Shown in pieces: positions 1 to 14,300 of a stretch of DNA of 64,000 bases. The stretch comes from Pogonophryne albipinna (taxonomy: Eukaryota > Chordata > Actinopteri > Perciformes > Artedidraconidae): assembly GCA_028583405.1 (NCBI GenBank), contig CM053260.1:19173401-19237400 (forward strand), in the 5' to 3' direction. The number at the start of each line of letters is the position of its first letter. Position 1 is the first letter of the stretch. Below the pieces are notes generated by a model. It did no database searches. It saw only the letters and a program-made list of their open reading frames with translations, and was not told the origin of the DNA. The position numbers and the translations under genes are program-made.

Positions 1-430
1 ACACATCACCTACCCACAATGTATAAAAGTTGCTTTTAGGCATGCTTTACCAGATTTAAAATCTGAAAAACGTTAAGCTCCTGTAAAAAGTTAGCGAAAC
101 TTGCTCAAAAGCTAAAGAATACACATACTAAATATACTTTTTTGAGTATCATAACAAGTGTTTTCGCCTTATTCTACCTTATCAAAGTGCTCTAACTTGT
201 GCATCCCCTCCCCCATGCCGCTGTCTTTCTCCTCTCTTTTTTTATTCAGTGCCATTGATCATGCATGCAGAAATTAAGCACGCCCAACCACGGCTCTCGC
301 CAGGATAGGTTAGCTAGTGCAGGGCCTTGTCCTACATACTGTTCTCATGCTATGGTCCAGCAGGCCAGAGTCACACCCTCCCCCTGATCTGCCTCCCCTC
401 ACTGACTTCCCCCACTGCCATTCTCTCTCT

Positions 431-688
<258 letters not shown>

Positions 689-1499
689 CTGTCTCAGAAC
701 CAGCACATGCACAGATTATCATGGTGGTGCTGGGAAAGTTAACTCCTCATTATCAAAATCGTTTTATCAGGTGCAGGAAATTGTTTGAGGTGTTGTCTCT
801 TGCTCACTTCTATCTTGTTTCACGAACACAATAAATTACTACTTTTAAAGGATACTATGTGCTTCTGTAATCATGTAACTGTATCCAAATGAGATGTCTT
901 AGCTTGATACACTTTGCCTGAAAAAACAACAACTTAAATGATCTAGGTGTGTGAAGGTCATAATTGGATGAGTTAAACAAGTGCATTTTGTATAACGTGT
1001 TCATACTTGTTTCACTTTTGTTCGAGCAGCTGAGGCATGTGACAAAAACGCTCAGCTGACCAGGCTTGCCCTGGTCGAGAGAGAGAGAGACTGACTTAGA
1101 GGTAATGCTGCTAATCTAGCACTTAGCTGGTTAGGACAACCTGTCACGTGGGGTGAAAGAGAGAGGGAAGATCAGGTTTAGATGTGATTGGGTAAGAACT
1201 GTGTGAAGGATGTAGAGTGGTGGTCACAGCCGTTTTGGATGTGATGGAAAGGATGAGAGCTGGGCCGCAGGAACAGGTGGGCTGAGGGGTTTGTGAGGGT
1301 GGGCCAAGACAAGGATACTTGATGGATGGAGAGGAAGTCACAAAGAGAGGTGGCGTTGGGTTTTGAAATACATTTCTGGATATAGGGTAATGTTGATGAT
1401 GATGAAAATGAGACAATAATACAACTACAAAGGGATTAATAGCCTACATGTGGTGGGTCACCGCTGGACCAGAGTAATGGTTGAGGTGAGAGTTGAACT

Positions 1500-2000
1500 A
1501 AGTAGTAAAATACACACACTGTGACATACTATGACATAACATCTTACACGTCAGATTACGTTATGTTATATAAAGTAGATATGATCACATGACATCATAT
1601 TTATCCACATCACAAGCATGTTTACATCACATGCCACGACAACATCAGATGAAATCATATCAACACATTAAATAACATGACAATATCATATCATATAGGT
1701 CCTATCACATGAAATGACGTCATATATAATCACATTACATGAAATGACATGATGATATGATAATATCACATCAAATTATGTATGGCATCAAATGACATCA
1801 TATATGATTACATCTCATGTCGTCATTTAATATTACATCCCTTGACATCATATATCATCACATAGCATGACATTATGTATGGTCAAATCACATGTCATTA
1901 CTTCTGAATACATTATATAACATCACATCAGAAAGGATTGCATCACTCATCTCATTTATCGTCACATACAATATGAGAACATAACATACAAATAAAAACA
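1500..2000. repeat. Degenerate minisatellite, ATCACATGACATCATAT-like units
   Basis: About 500 bases in which CACAT, GACATCATAT and ATATCACAT recur every 15-25 bases with many substitutions (e.g. 1585-1600, 1697-1720, 1755-1800, 1845-1870). There is no open frame. It looks like an old tandem array rather than a transposon. Confidence 0.7.
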
Positions 2001-2439
2001 CCATTTCAAAAAACATGATCCTGTTGTCCTATAAGCTACAATAATGATTTCATATCCACATCCTGTTTTATATAACCCAGTGTGTGGCTAAATGGGTTGG
2101 GAGAGAGTATCCTGGTTACAGATGCTTCATTTAACCTGAGACCTAACCTTACCCCACAGGAAGACATCAAGTTCCTTCAGCAATACGGAAACTAATGCTG
2201 GAAATCTGTTAATGTGGAGCAATGAATGAATAACAAAACGAGTCAATAATTAAAAAGCTATCTGGCATGGATGCATAATGCTGGACCCATATGTTTCTAT
2301 TTTGGTGTTCTGAAAATGTTTTTTTAAAGATATTTTTTCGTGCATTCTGTATAATGTTGCGAATTGAAATAGAGGCAAGCTGCTGCAGATTCTCCTAACA
2401 TTCAAAACGCTTTAACGGGCCATGCTGTTGTGATCGACC

Positions 2440-2778
2440 AATGACAAGAACGGCGGGGAAACACTACAGAGAAGCGCCACTGGCAGCATGAATAACGGCA
2501 GGCAACGTGCAGGAGGGAGGGGAGGGAGGTCCGAGGCAGGGGTAGGCTACGGGAAAACGAGGTAGAGGCGGAGCTTATCTCTGAGCGTGTATGCCTGCGT
2601 ATGTGTTTGTGTGTGTGTGTGCGCTTTCCTCGCTCACCCCTCCTCTTTCTGAGCCACCCCACCCCCACCTCCCCTCTCCGCTGCCCGCCCCTGAGTCTGG
2701 AGCAGCAGCAGCAGCAGCAGTGGAGCTTCACTGCCTCTCCTAGCCTCACAGTGCGGGAATATACCAGCGGAGAGCGGA
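2440..2778 (+). promoter_or_regulatory. msi1: msi1 proximal promoter / 5' UTR, GC-rich
   Basis: Base composition changes sharply from AT-rich upstream DNA to GC-rich, CpG-containing sequence around 2440 and stays so to about 3340, spanning the start codon. No clear TATA box is seen, which fits a CpG-island promoter. The stretch contains a short GT run (about 2607-2622) and a CAG run at 2702-2720. The transcription start cannot be placed from sequence. ATGs at 2591 and 2601 lie upstream of the msi1 start. Confidence 0.5.
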
Positions 2779-2843
2779 ATGGATACGGAAGGGAGCCAGA
2801 GCAGCCTGTCCTCCGGCGCGGACAACTCCCCCCACGACCCCTG
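2779..2843 (+). CDS. msi1: msi1 coding exon 1 (N-terminal leader)
   Basis: Encodes the acidic/serine-rich leader beginning MDTEGSQSS and ending in SPHDP plus two bases of a cysteine codon. The donor is TG|GTAAAA at 2844. The SPHDPC motif just before RRM1 is typical of vertebrate Musashi-1. The start codon sits in a strong context and no in-frame upstream ATG leads directly into it. Confidence 0.93.
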
Positions 2844-5303
2844 GTAAAAGCCTCACACCGCCCGCTTGTATTTCGCTCGCCTCTCGGCCCGATTCGAGTT
2901 CACCTTGGACTTTAGTTGAGTTCAGTGCGGGAGCGAAGCCGCGCCGAGACAAAAGACAAGCACGCTCTGTGTGTGTGTGTGTGTGGGATGGATCCACTCA
3001 GCTAAGGAGACACAGACGCACTGCTGCTTGCCGTCTGTTTCCCCCCCACCCCCTCTTGTTTGTTTATTTATCTTGCTTTTCCTCCACCAGGCCCAATTGC
3101 AACTTCTCCTCTATCCTCTGGAAAATCCTCTCCTTTTTCCCCCTTCTCTAGGGGATTATAACGGCCCCGACTGGCCGATTGGGGACTTCGCAACATGGCC
3201 GATGCTTTCTTCTTACTTTATTGATGCTATATTACACATAATTCCCCCCAGCTTTTACCCCCCCCCACACCTCATTGAATGTGGATGTGCATGTGCTGGA
3301 AAGACGGCGCGCTATTCTGTGTGATTTACAGCTTGTGTTTCTCTCATTCAGCAAAATGTTCATCGGGGGTCTGAGTTGGCAGACGACACAAGGTGAGCTG
3401 TCCCGCACGCTACTTTAATAAGTCTGAATGAAAGCCTACTGTTAACTCCTCCTCTACACATACAGCATGCATATTACCTTCCCAAAGTTAATAATAAACA
3501 CCGTAAATAGTTAAATCAATAAGGATCAGCTCTCAGGGTTAAGACTTGCCGAAATGCAGGGAGATTAACACTGGAAATGCATGCACACACTCTGTCTGCC
3601 TTTCCCTGTGCGCTCAATACACTGCTAATAACAGAAGGGCATTTGTAGTAAAGGTGATCGATTATTCAGTGTTAAAGCTCAAGTTCGGCTCATATGGATG
3701 ACCACGTCTGCGTGTTGTTTTTGCACTCCGCTGAATCCATTCATTTATTGTAAGAGTGTGAGACAGATGCACGGACACACTTTATTCTTGTTCCGTGTTC
3801 TCGCTGGACGCCTTTTCAAAACATGGATCGTCAACCGAGTAGCTTTGTTTGTGGTCCGCAGCCCCTTAATGGGCTATTATACTGAATGGCCAGTGTACAG
3901 CCTCTGGAGAGGGACACAAACACAACGTGGTCCGACCCGTGCCCCATTGTCTCTCTCCAGCCACATCACCTCACCAGGGCCTGTAGGGGAAACAAGTCAG
4001 ATTTACGGATTTATTTAACCGTGTCCCCCTTTTGCTGTGTTCGCAGAGGGCTTGAAGGAGTACTTCTGTAAATTCGGCGAGGTGAAGGAGTGTATGGTGA
4101 TGCGGGATCCCGTTACCAAGCGGTCGAGGTAAGAAGGAGGCGTGTGCGCTCCGCCGTCCTATCACTGGATGCCTCATGCTCTTTCATGGAGCTGTTTATG
4201 CCCAAACTTTGCATTTCTGATTCTGAATTTCTCTTATTTTTCTTTTTCGCAGGGGCTTTGGGTTTGTAACATACGCAGATCAAGACGGGGTGGAGAAGGT
4301 TTTGGCGCAAAACAGACACGAGTTGGATTCCAAAACGGTGAGTTTCTACCTTTTGAAGAGCTGGATGTTGGGTTTTTCCAATTTCTGTGTAGCATGTTTT
4401 TTTTCTTCCCCCGGTGCATTTTGCCTCCCACCCTATGGCTTGTAAAGTTGAGTGAGGAGTGCGTTTTGGAGCACCCCCTCTCCTTGCTCATTTCCCCCTC
4501 CAAATCCTGGTTCAGGGCGCCAACATGAAAGCGTTCTTTCTTGGTCTTCATTGCCATGGTTACCTGGGGACCTGAATGGGGTAGGAGCCCCTGCTAAACC
4601 CTCACAGGGTTTATGCAGAGTTTTTTTCTACTTTTTTTTCCTCATAGAAAAGTATCAGCACTAGTTTTTTTAGTGGTAAATCTCGGGGGGGGGATAGTTA
4701 GTGGAAAGAAAATAGTTGTATGTGTGCAGGTCCAAATACATTCAAATATTGAAATGGACGCTCTGTTTGTTTGAACAACTACTCTGATCTGTGATTTACC
4801 CTCCTACACTAGTGATTTAAATGTGGGTAAACGGGACAAATCGGCTCCCACACAGAGGTTAGAGCATACACTGTGCTTGTTTTTAGCTACATAATTTAAC
4901 CAGTGACAGGTTAGATGTGTGTGAATCCTCGCGTTTGACTCAAAGCTGCTGACTCAGATTTAAATATCCGTGGAAGGTGTGAATGTGGCTGTCTTGGTCA
5001 TGTAGATGAGTTGTAGGAATGGCTCTGGGTGTGTCTTCAGTCAGGTTGTGGCCTCTCGTAACCACACAGACACACAATAGGATCATTTGAGAGTGAAAAT
5101 TGGTGGCTCAGAGAGGAAGGCGGAGCCCAGGGGTGGAGGAAAAGGTAGAGTTGGCTAGTTGTTGGAGCAAGCCTGTTGCCGGGGGTGACGCCAGTCACAG
5201 GAGACAGTGCTTTAAGTGCACAGCCTGATGGGAATTATGTCTCCATAACAACTTCTCAGCTATTTTGCATTAACTTAAGACACTCGGTTGGTTAGCAGAG
5301 CTC

Positions 5304-5384
<81 letters not shown>

Positions 5385-8300
5385 TAATGTTATGTCATGA
5401 TAGACCTTTATACTTATATTATAATCTTTGTGGTAGTTTCTAATGTTTCATTTTAATTGTTAAGTTGGATCTTTCTGCACAGTGGCTGTGAGGTTTATGA
5501 GCGTTGCTGCTAGTAATCTGTCAGCTTGGAAGCCAGTTTTGAGCTCCTGCAAAGTGTTATTCATTGAGTCATATTACCTATGAAACGTAGTCTTAGAGAG
5601 CTAGAGTGTGTGTGATGGGAACACTGGTTGGCAGGCCTCTGGTGGGGTTAGGCGTTGCCCTATTATAAACCAAAACACAACGTAAGGCTAAACAGTAATA
5701 ATGGTAACCACTCGAATGCAGCTTTGGTTGCTCAGGTTGTTGTGGCAGCAGTCTGGGGGGGGGGGGGGGAGCACACCGTGTTATCACTATCCTACCAGGC
5801 GGTTTATAAACAGGGTTGCCATTTTGTTGTTCCATTTTAGGAATAAGACCGTAGATTTTTATGTGAGTTTATTTGCAAACTTCTCATATTTGAAAGTGCT
5901 ATACCAATAATAGCTTCGACTACTTCATTGATTATATTTTACTGTTGCAAAATGACTAGAAGTCTTGCAGATAATTCTGCAACAGATCAGATGAATACTT
6001 TTTTTTTTAAACGCCTTTGAAGAGTAAATGTTATTAGTAGAGTAAAGTGTGAGCCATTTTCTGTCTTGCTGGACTGAATATTTTGAATAACACGCAGCTT
6101 TACGGGATCAGCGTCAAACTCTCTGTAACATCTCCAACACCTGTCCCAATATAATTATTTTATTTCTATGTACTTTGTGTCTCCCTCACACCTGGACTCT
6201 TGCCCCCTCCCCCCTCTCTCTGCACAGTCAGAGGAGGCTAACTATTGTTTGATCAGCAGGAGATTTGAGAAAGACATTCCTCCCTGGAATGAGGAAGAAT
6301 ACACAATGCTCTGATTTATTTTATTTTATGCTGAGCCTTTGGTTTGTCAGCTACAAGGCCTGAAGAAGGAAGAAGGGAAAGGTGAATTCAAAGGATGTAA
6401 CCGAGCAGCAGGGTACACGCCAGGTGAGAAGTAAACTAGATGAACTGGTACAGGGTTCATACCAGAGCTTACAAGTGGTATTAAACATTTACAGGCCTTT
6501 TACTTGAAGAATTGTTGTATCCACATTAGCAACAAACTGAACACTGATTGAATATAAGTCAATACCTGTGGGCCTAAGAAGAATTCAAAAGCAGCAAATG
6601 AAAGAGGTTGTCTATTGTTATTAGAGGGAGGTTTTTGTTTTGGTAGGAGGTTAGATTTCCTGTCGGGGTAGAGTGTAGCCTAAGGGCGGTAGTGTGCTGT
6701 CGTTTTTCTCTGGACAGAGAAGAAGGGCACAACTGGTATTTGTTTTCTCCGAGGAAATAATTGACCGGGAAGAAAAGAGAAGAGCCGTAATGCCACGTCT
6801 TCTCATTCTTTCAGAAAAAGGTGATATCAGATTTTAGCGAGTTATAAATTGTATAGACTAGTTACAGCGTTAGAGTTTGCAGATGAGACAGAGGGTTGTT
6901 TATGTGAATTTGTCCGGCAAAAACATGATTGTATTATTGTGTAGTTTAAATCTTATGATTGTAATTGTATTTCTTTAGCTATGTTTACAGTGAAGTAAGA
7001 AATACCTGAGATTGCTTTGCTAGTTGTGTGGGATGACATGCTAATTGTTATTAGTACTTATCCAAAAACATCTCCTCACCCAAGTGTAACGCCAATACAA
7101 TGAAAACACCTTTTATAAGAAGGAATTGTAAAAATAGGAAACATGCAGAAGATTTTTTTCTTTCCCTTTTACACCAAGGAAACAGGACTGCCCTCTTTCC
7201 AAATGTGTTACAGTAGGTGGTAATTGCTGCTTTTCGCACCGTCGTCTGTGAAGGTACAGTGGTGGTCATCAGCATGGTGCTAATTTAGCTGCTTTAGCTC
7301 TGCACTGTAACAACATCATGTAAGCCTCTGTCCACCATTGTCACCACAGTCTAAATCACCTGGTTAGTGGAGAGTTTAGATGCTAGCACCGGCTCCTCGC
7401 TCCTGACTGGAGATTAGTTGTTTGTGCTGACGTGGACAGAACTGGAGATGGGGGATGGAGAAGGTGGAGGAGAGGAGAGCGGGGCAGGCCCAGCTTCCCG
7501 TGCTGTAATTAGTATAGATCTGTAAAGCAACTAATCCGATTGAGGGAAACAAACTGGATTGAACTTCCGAAGGTCCATGCGTGGCGTCAGATCAGGGGAT
7601 AAAGCCTGGTCCTGCTCTGAAGGTGGATCCAGGGTTCTCTCCGCAACCCCACCCCCCCTATTGTCACGATATACATCCGTCCTGGCCAGACGCCCTAGTA
7701 AGGTTACACGGTTGGGGTTTGGTTTGAGTTTTTTTTGGGGGGGGATCCTCATTAGTGAGCTTCGTTAACTAATTACTGTGCCATTGTTCAGCTGTGCAGA
7801 TTGACCCCGCTGGCCTGAGCCCAAACCGAGTCTCTCGCTCTCTCTGCGTGCATGCATTGACATGCCAAAGTCCTTTTGTCTCCTTTTCTGTTTATAGCTT
7901 TTTGTTTAGCTTATATTGATTATATCTTCATAATGGGACAGCCTGTGGTGCCTTTTCATCAGTGTTTGCCATTTTGTTGCAAGAATGAGTTGGCCTTAAA
8001 TGTCTATATGTGACTTTGTGATGGCAATACAGTTGTTGTGAGTTGATTTGTTCTTTATTTTTTGCCCTTTTAATTATGTGTCACTATGTACATGTGTTTG
8101 TATTTATGTTTGTGCTACATTATGCGAGGGACTGTGATTGTATGTATATGTGTGCCTGTAAAGGGTAGCTCGGGAGCCCCAGTTCCTCAACGGGCCCATC
8201 TGTTTTGTACTCTTTGTCCTGTTAATTAATGAAATCAGAGGGGCTGCCTGCTGGGACGGCCCTGCTGCACCGCTACACTGGACAGGCCCACTTTCTCATG

Positions 8301-11300
8301 GGCCGACTCCAAATGAATGCCTTTCCTTTCTCCCTGTGCTTTCTCATCTTATCTCTCTCTCTCTCCCTCTCTTTCCCTATCTATCGATTTGACGTCCTAT
8401 TTTTGTTTTTTCAGTTTGTTACACTGTTGGACGCGCTGGGCCACGTGAGGTGACTATTGGTCGTAGATTAGTCTTCAAAGCTAAACCACTAAAATCATAT
8501 CGTAGGCTCTGCCGTCACTGTGCTGCTTAGATTGAGCGGAGGTTGGATGTCATGAAGCAGGATGTTAGTCAGACCATTTCACGAACACTCAGTCATAACT
8601 CTTCCTCGTCAGTCTGGAAAGAGCAACTTTAATTCACCAGTGGATACATTTTCCCCACTGTGTTGATTAAGACTCCTCAAATGTCAAGCTTCCGAAGAGC
8701 TATTTCTGAGTGTTGCAAACAGTGACCTGGCTAAGTCCTTTTGCTTTGTGGCCTATCCGTCTTCCTCGAGGCTAATCCGCCAGTCTGATAGATGCTTTAG
8801 TTTTCATTTATTATAGCCTTTCTCCGAGTACAGCCGGATGTAGAAATCACATGTTAGATATATTCTGTTATGTCGCTGAAGTGGAATGATTTTTAACAGC
8901 ATGGCATGACTGTAGCAGTAGTAGCACTACGACAGATACTCCATTAGGCCTAACCTAGTATAGTTGGTAACCTTCTTTAGACTAAGAGCTCTTGATGATT
9001 TGAAAGCTATGACATATTGGTGTTTTGATAACATGTGATATTTGGGTACACATTTTTGATAAAATATACCATGAGACATACATTTTTTAACCTATTTTTC
9101 TACACAGTTTATACAACGGGATCTTTCCCTTTAATTGCCCTGATAACATCGCATTGATGTGATGACGTTTCATTCACTGGATAAGCCGAAAAAATCTTTC
9201 GCAATTTTATCAAAACATTTTTATTTAATTTACGTTTTAATAAAGTTTAATTTTGGGATATGATATCTACATTGGGCCTGCACAATAAGAGAACAAATAT
9301 TCGATAAAGTCGTACAAGATCAAAATAAAGATATTACTTTAAATTATTTGTTGGGGGAAAGAAATGAAAGGAAATTGTTTCCAACATTCATTGGTTTAAC
9401 AAATTAAAATTGAACTAGCACGAGGGCACCAATAAAAGAAGGAAGCATAGTTATATTCTGTGATTTTTCTACTGATACTGGCTATACAAGTAATTTATTG
9501 TCCAGCCTTGTCCAATACTGGTAGTTGAGCCTTAGAGTAAAACAAATACTGTTTCCAAGCAAAAAAGAACAACTGCATCTTACAACGACACATTGGAAGG
9601 GGACTGATTTCAACATCACGACATGCTGTGATTATACTATTTAGTGAGACTTAGTGATTAGGATTGTTGTTGTGTTTGTATGTATCCGCTTGTGAAAACA
9701 GATTTTAGGTTGATATTTTAGAGTTTTCATTGTACGTGACTGCAGTCTAGTCTAATGTGAGAGTTGGTTTGTGACTGCTGTCATTGTCAGCTCACGGTCT
9801 GTGTCTGCGCAGCACTATGGCCTCAGGCTAACACCTGTCCTCTAGTTTGGTTTAAATGTTTTTTTCCCAACCACACCTGGGCTTTTTTCGAAAGTTTATA
9901 TGCGTTTTTGATTATATTGCAGCACAATATTTAATCCTGAATAGTCACATTGCTGCCTTGTGTATTATTAGTGTGATTCTGCTGTTGTGTTATTTTTTAG
10001 AGGTCACTGCAGATTCTCCTTTCTTTTTCGTTTCTTGCTTCTATTGTGTTGTTGTATAGAGAAATGGCTAGATCTATACTAGCCCTCTACAGTATTTGTG
10101 TCATTTTTCTGATGAAAAGCGAGTGGTACAAAGGTCACTGTGCTGGTAATCATAGAGTATGAAGCCACTACACATCTATTATATCACATTGGGCCACTAA
10201 GCGCAGATCCTGTAAGAAACGCTGTAGTGTGGTCATTGTTTGTGAGTGCGCTCTGTTGTTGCACTGCTGTTGCCAATAGCCGCTAGTGGCTTTGCGTGTC
10301 CTTGTCACCTTTGTCTTTGTGCTCAGACCAGCTGGAGGTGACATGACTCCTCTCGTCTTTGTGCCCCACTTCAAGGTGCAAAGACCTTCTGCAATCCCTT
10401 CCAAGGACGCTGCAGCTGCATCTTAGTTACACAGCGGCCGAGCTCTCCAAGCAGTGTTAAATATGTGGTACTTAAAGGTCCTCGAAGGATATTTTAGTCT
10501 GTAGACTTGTCATCAAAAGCAGGCATTCATCACAGCAAAGAGATGAAAGGATTGGTAGAATATTGAATGAACACGCTCGCTTTTATTGCGTGTATTGTTC
10601 ACATTATAAGTGCATATTTCTGGCCATTTGATAGGCTCTCTTTTAGTTGCCAATATCAATTCAATACCTCTGATAGCGGCTGTGTGAGACACAAGGGCTT
10701 TTGCTTCACATCCAATTATTAGAATAAAGATGGAACTCTAAGACCATAATACACTACAAGGTCCTGTGACCTAAAATCATCTCTCGTGTCAGCTTGAGTG
10801 AGAATAACACGAGATTCCTCACAAATTTAAAATGCCAGGCTAGGCTTTGCATATTTAGCATTATTAAAGGCCAGCACATTCAAAACTCATTTGCTTCTAA
10901 TTTTATCTCTAACCTTGACCACTGCTGAGACATTCCACTTGGGAGAAATATGGATACAGTCAAATCTTACTAATCCAAAATGGAGGCTGTCTGGATTTGT
11001 GAGATTTAAAAAAACATATATCCGTATAAAATGTATCCAGAATATGTTATGCTCATTTTAGATGCTAGACTGCCCTGCTCTTTCTAGTTTGTGGATAAAA
11101 ATGCTTTTAGTTGTGTCGCTAAGCACGATTTAGAGAATGTATGTATTCACGTCTCACTGTGTATTTTGTTCCATACGCCTGTTTGTTTGGCTGGTGTGTT
11201 TGGATTTTTTGGGGCTTGCATAAACAAGGGCCTACTATACATACTGGCAGATTAGCATACGTTCTATTTCTGGACATGCAGGCCTTCAGATAGCTTCAGA

Positions 11301-14300
11301 CTTAGAGACTCTGTGTTGTAATTCTAGTTAGTTAACAGTGTGATAGTTCATTGATGCCCAGAGCAAAATGCTGTGTACACATGCCCAGGATCAGCCACTG
11401 AACATCATATCCGGAAAAGGTAGAGTTTTGATGTCTTTGCTTAAAGGTACTTAAGCTGGGGGATTCAATTTAATGGTGGTTGTCCGGGTAAGATGAAATA
11501 TACCTTGCAGTCTCAGAAAAGACGGGGAAAATATTTGTTCTACAGTTGAACCTTTTTTTAACAGCAATATTTGTTTGAGGTTATGGAAACCCTGAGCCAT
11601 TAGCAGCTCAAAAACATGTTTTCAAGAAAAGACACTCTGTTTGGGGTCTTAGTTACAAAACATACGAAATAAATAATGTACATGTACTCGTGCCTAGCCA
11701 TGCAACCGAGCTGCATCGATTGGCCTACAAATCAATTTGTTGGTTGACAGAAGAAAATGGGAAATATTTTGGTAATCGATTAATCATTAAAGGTGGGGTA
11801 GGTAATTCACTTCAGAAACACTTTTTGTTATATTCCATGGAATGCTCTTAACATCCCGATAGCAAAGAATACATGAAACTCTTTGACAATAAATACATAA
11901 AACAATTTAATCTGTGGAAGCCGTAGTACTGTAAAAAGCACGACCAATCATCTGAGCCGGCCCGGCTAAAATAACTGGATGGCCTACCTGCCTGTCAGCC
12001 TTCCATCTGTGCACAAACTTATCTCGTGCCCTCATTGGTCATGTGCGCGTTCGTGTGTGTTGGAGGAGGGGCTCTGTGAGGAAGTCTGAAGGAAGGGGCA
12101 GATTTTTCCCGGTTGTGTACTTTCAAATTCTAGCGCACTCGAGCTGGTTTCTCCATTCTTACCTACCCTACCTTTAAAGTAATTAATCATGCAAAAATTA
12201 TTTCTCGGTTTTGTATCATTTAACTTAACATAGACATTCAAAGACATCCCCTTTGACATTGAGGAACTGTGATGGGCATTGTTTCCAAAATAAATGTACT
12301 ACATGTCACCATCATTTGACATATTAAATATTTCATTCCTTTGGTTTGATAACATTGCATTTGTACCGTTATGAAATCCCAGTTTGGGGCTAAGGGAAGG
12401 CTTACCACTTTGATGCTTACAATTGGTTTCAATAAGGCCAGATAATGAGTATTTAAAGACATTTGTTTTTGTTTGTATATAAAAATGTGTTTATCTTGCA
12501 GTTATCATGAATATTATAAGAGCAGTGAGTCTACAAACATTAGGATTGTTAAGCTAACTTCAAATAAATATCACTTCTAATAGAATCCCTTAATATCTGT
12601 AATACGCCGGCCTATCACAATCGTCACAGTTCATCAAACATCAGAACTTCATTTAAATCCACAGCAGGATGCCTGGGATTGTGTGGCTCATTACAGAAAA
12701 GGACGGACATGTTTTATCGTTTCCTCTTTCAATCTCATCCTAACTTATCTCTCCTCAACAGATCGACCCCAAGGTGGCGTTTCCCCGCCGGGCTCAGCCT
12801 AAGGTGAGTGCACCCTGAAGGAGTTAATGGTGAGGAGTCGTAGTGATGATGTCATATGTCACTGCTCATCACTCAGCCCTGATTGGCTGGGATTAGAGTT
12901 AGGCAAATTACCAAAGAGGAGCTGCAATCCCCTTGTCCAGCCTGACACCGTGACCCAATACCCTGACCCTACCCAACCCCCGACCGTCAGCAGCCGACAT
13001 CTTAAACACACACTCACACACTAACACTAATGTTTGTCCTGGCACACACACATATGGATGCCTACACACAGAGGTTACCTGTATGCACGCTCACTGCTCC
13101 AAACCCTACATGTAAAAGATCTTAAACTGAAGTGAATTAGGTTGAATGCTCAGAAGAGCTTTCAGAAACCCCTGAGATGAAATAAACGCCAACAAACACA
13201 ACGTCTCTTTATCACCAACATCCACCCCCTGCCTAATGTGATTAGTGGTAAACGATGCCTTCTTCTTCTTCTGTGTTGCTAGCTGGTGACCAGGACAAAG
13301 AAGATCTTTGTCGGAGGACTGTCAGTCAATACCACCATCGAAGATGTGAAGCATTACTTCGACCAGTTTGGAAAGGTATACTATACACAAAGCTGGTATC
13401 TATTTGTAGCCGTTCCCTTTTACATCTCTAGTGCTGCGCTTTCCTACCTTTTGTGTCACACTGAACTAAACCATCCCCTCATAAACCCCCCCCCCCCCGA
13501 CATCACGTTACAAATCTGTTCACATCAACTAATAATGATATGATGGTGGATATGATACTGGATGTTACAATATTTTCTTTATACAATTAAACCTTTTTTT
13601 CAGGTGGATTTAGTTAGATTGCGTTTATACCAGCAGCTGCAGAAGAGCCGGTTTAACTTTTTGTTACCATCAGAGCTTAAGCTATTTGAATTGTTTTTCC
13701 CTAGCTAACTTTATTCAGCTCTTTAGCTAACTTTATTTAGCTAACAATTTCAACTATTTTCCTTTTAGAAATCTCAATAGTTTGTCCAGTAGCTAACTAT
13801 TTCCGCCATTTAGTCAATACTATTAGCTAATATTCACATTTTAAACCATTTACCATTAAGCTATTTCAATCATTTTTCCACAAGTTAACTATTTCAACAG
13901 TTTAACAATCACTCTTATCTGTTTACAATTTCTTTCATTAGCTATTTCAATCCACTAACTAACTATTTAAACTGTTCATCCATTGCTATTAGCTTATGTT
14001 CACAATTTCAACCATTATATGACATCAACGTTTCAATTTTATCAAATTACTTCACAATCTACTCCACAATTTCTCCACATACCCCCTGGCAACAGCAGAA
14101 GTAGCCCCTGGGGTACCCTTGTTGGGAAACACAGCTATAACATTGTGTCCATTTTTGATATATTATATTAATCAGTAATCCTTATACCTTTCACATCTCT
14201 CAGCTTCCCCAAAGCTTTACTTGCCAGTTTTTATATTCTTTGCCCGCTTTTCATTTTAGTTGACACAATACTGCAAAAGCGGCCTAATTTACAACAGCAA

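Larger units (their letters stand above)
4338..12761 (+). other. msi1 intron 4 (8.4 kb), no gene seen
   Basis: Large first-RRM intron. It holds a CA repeat (5305-5382), a G run near 5754-5769, a TTAA-flanked MITE (11791-12173) and diffuse remnants resembling fish hAT termini near 9273 and on both sides of the MITE (TAATCGATTAATCA before it, TAATTAATCATGCAAAAA after it). Open frames here are short and lack homology that I recognise. Long introns at this point in developmental genes often hold enhancers, but I cannot point to one from sequence alone. Confidence 0.8.

Noticed and set aside
2402..2997. Several open frames around msi1 exon 1, including a glutamine-run frame on +
   Set aside because: They overlap the promoter and first exon in other frames; GC-rich DNA has few stops. 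At most one is a uORF.
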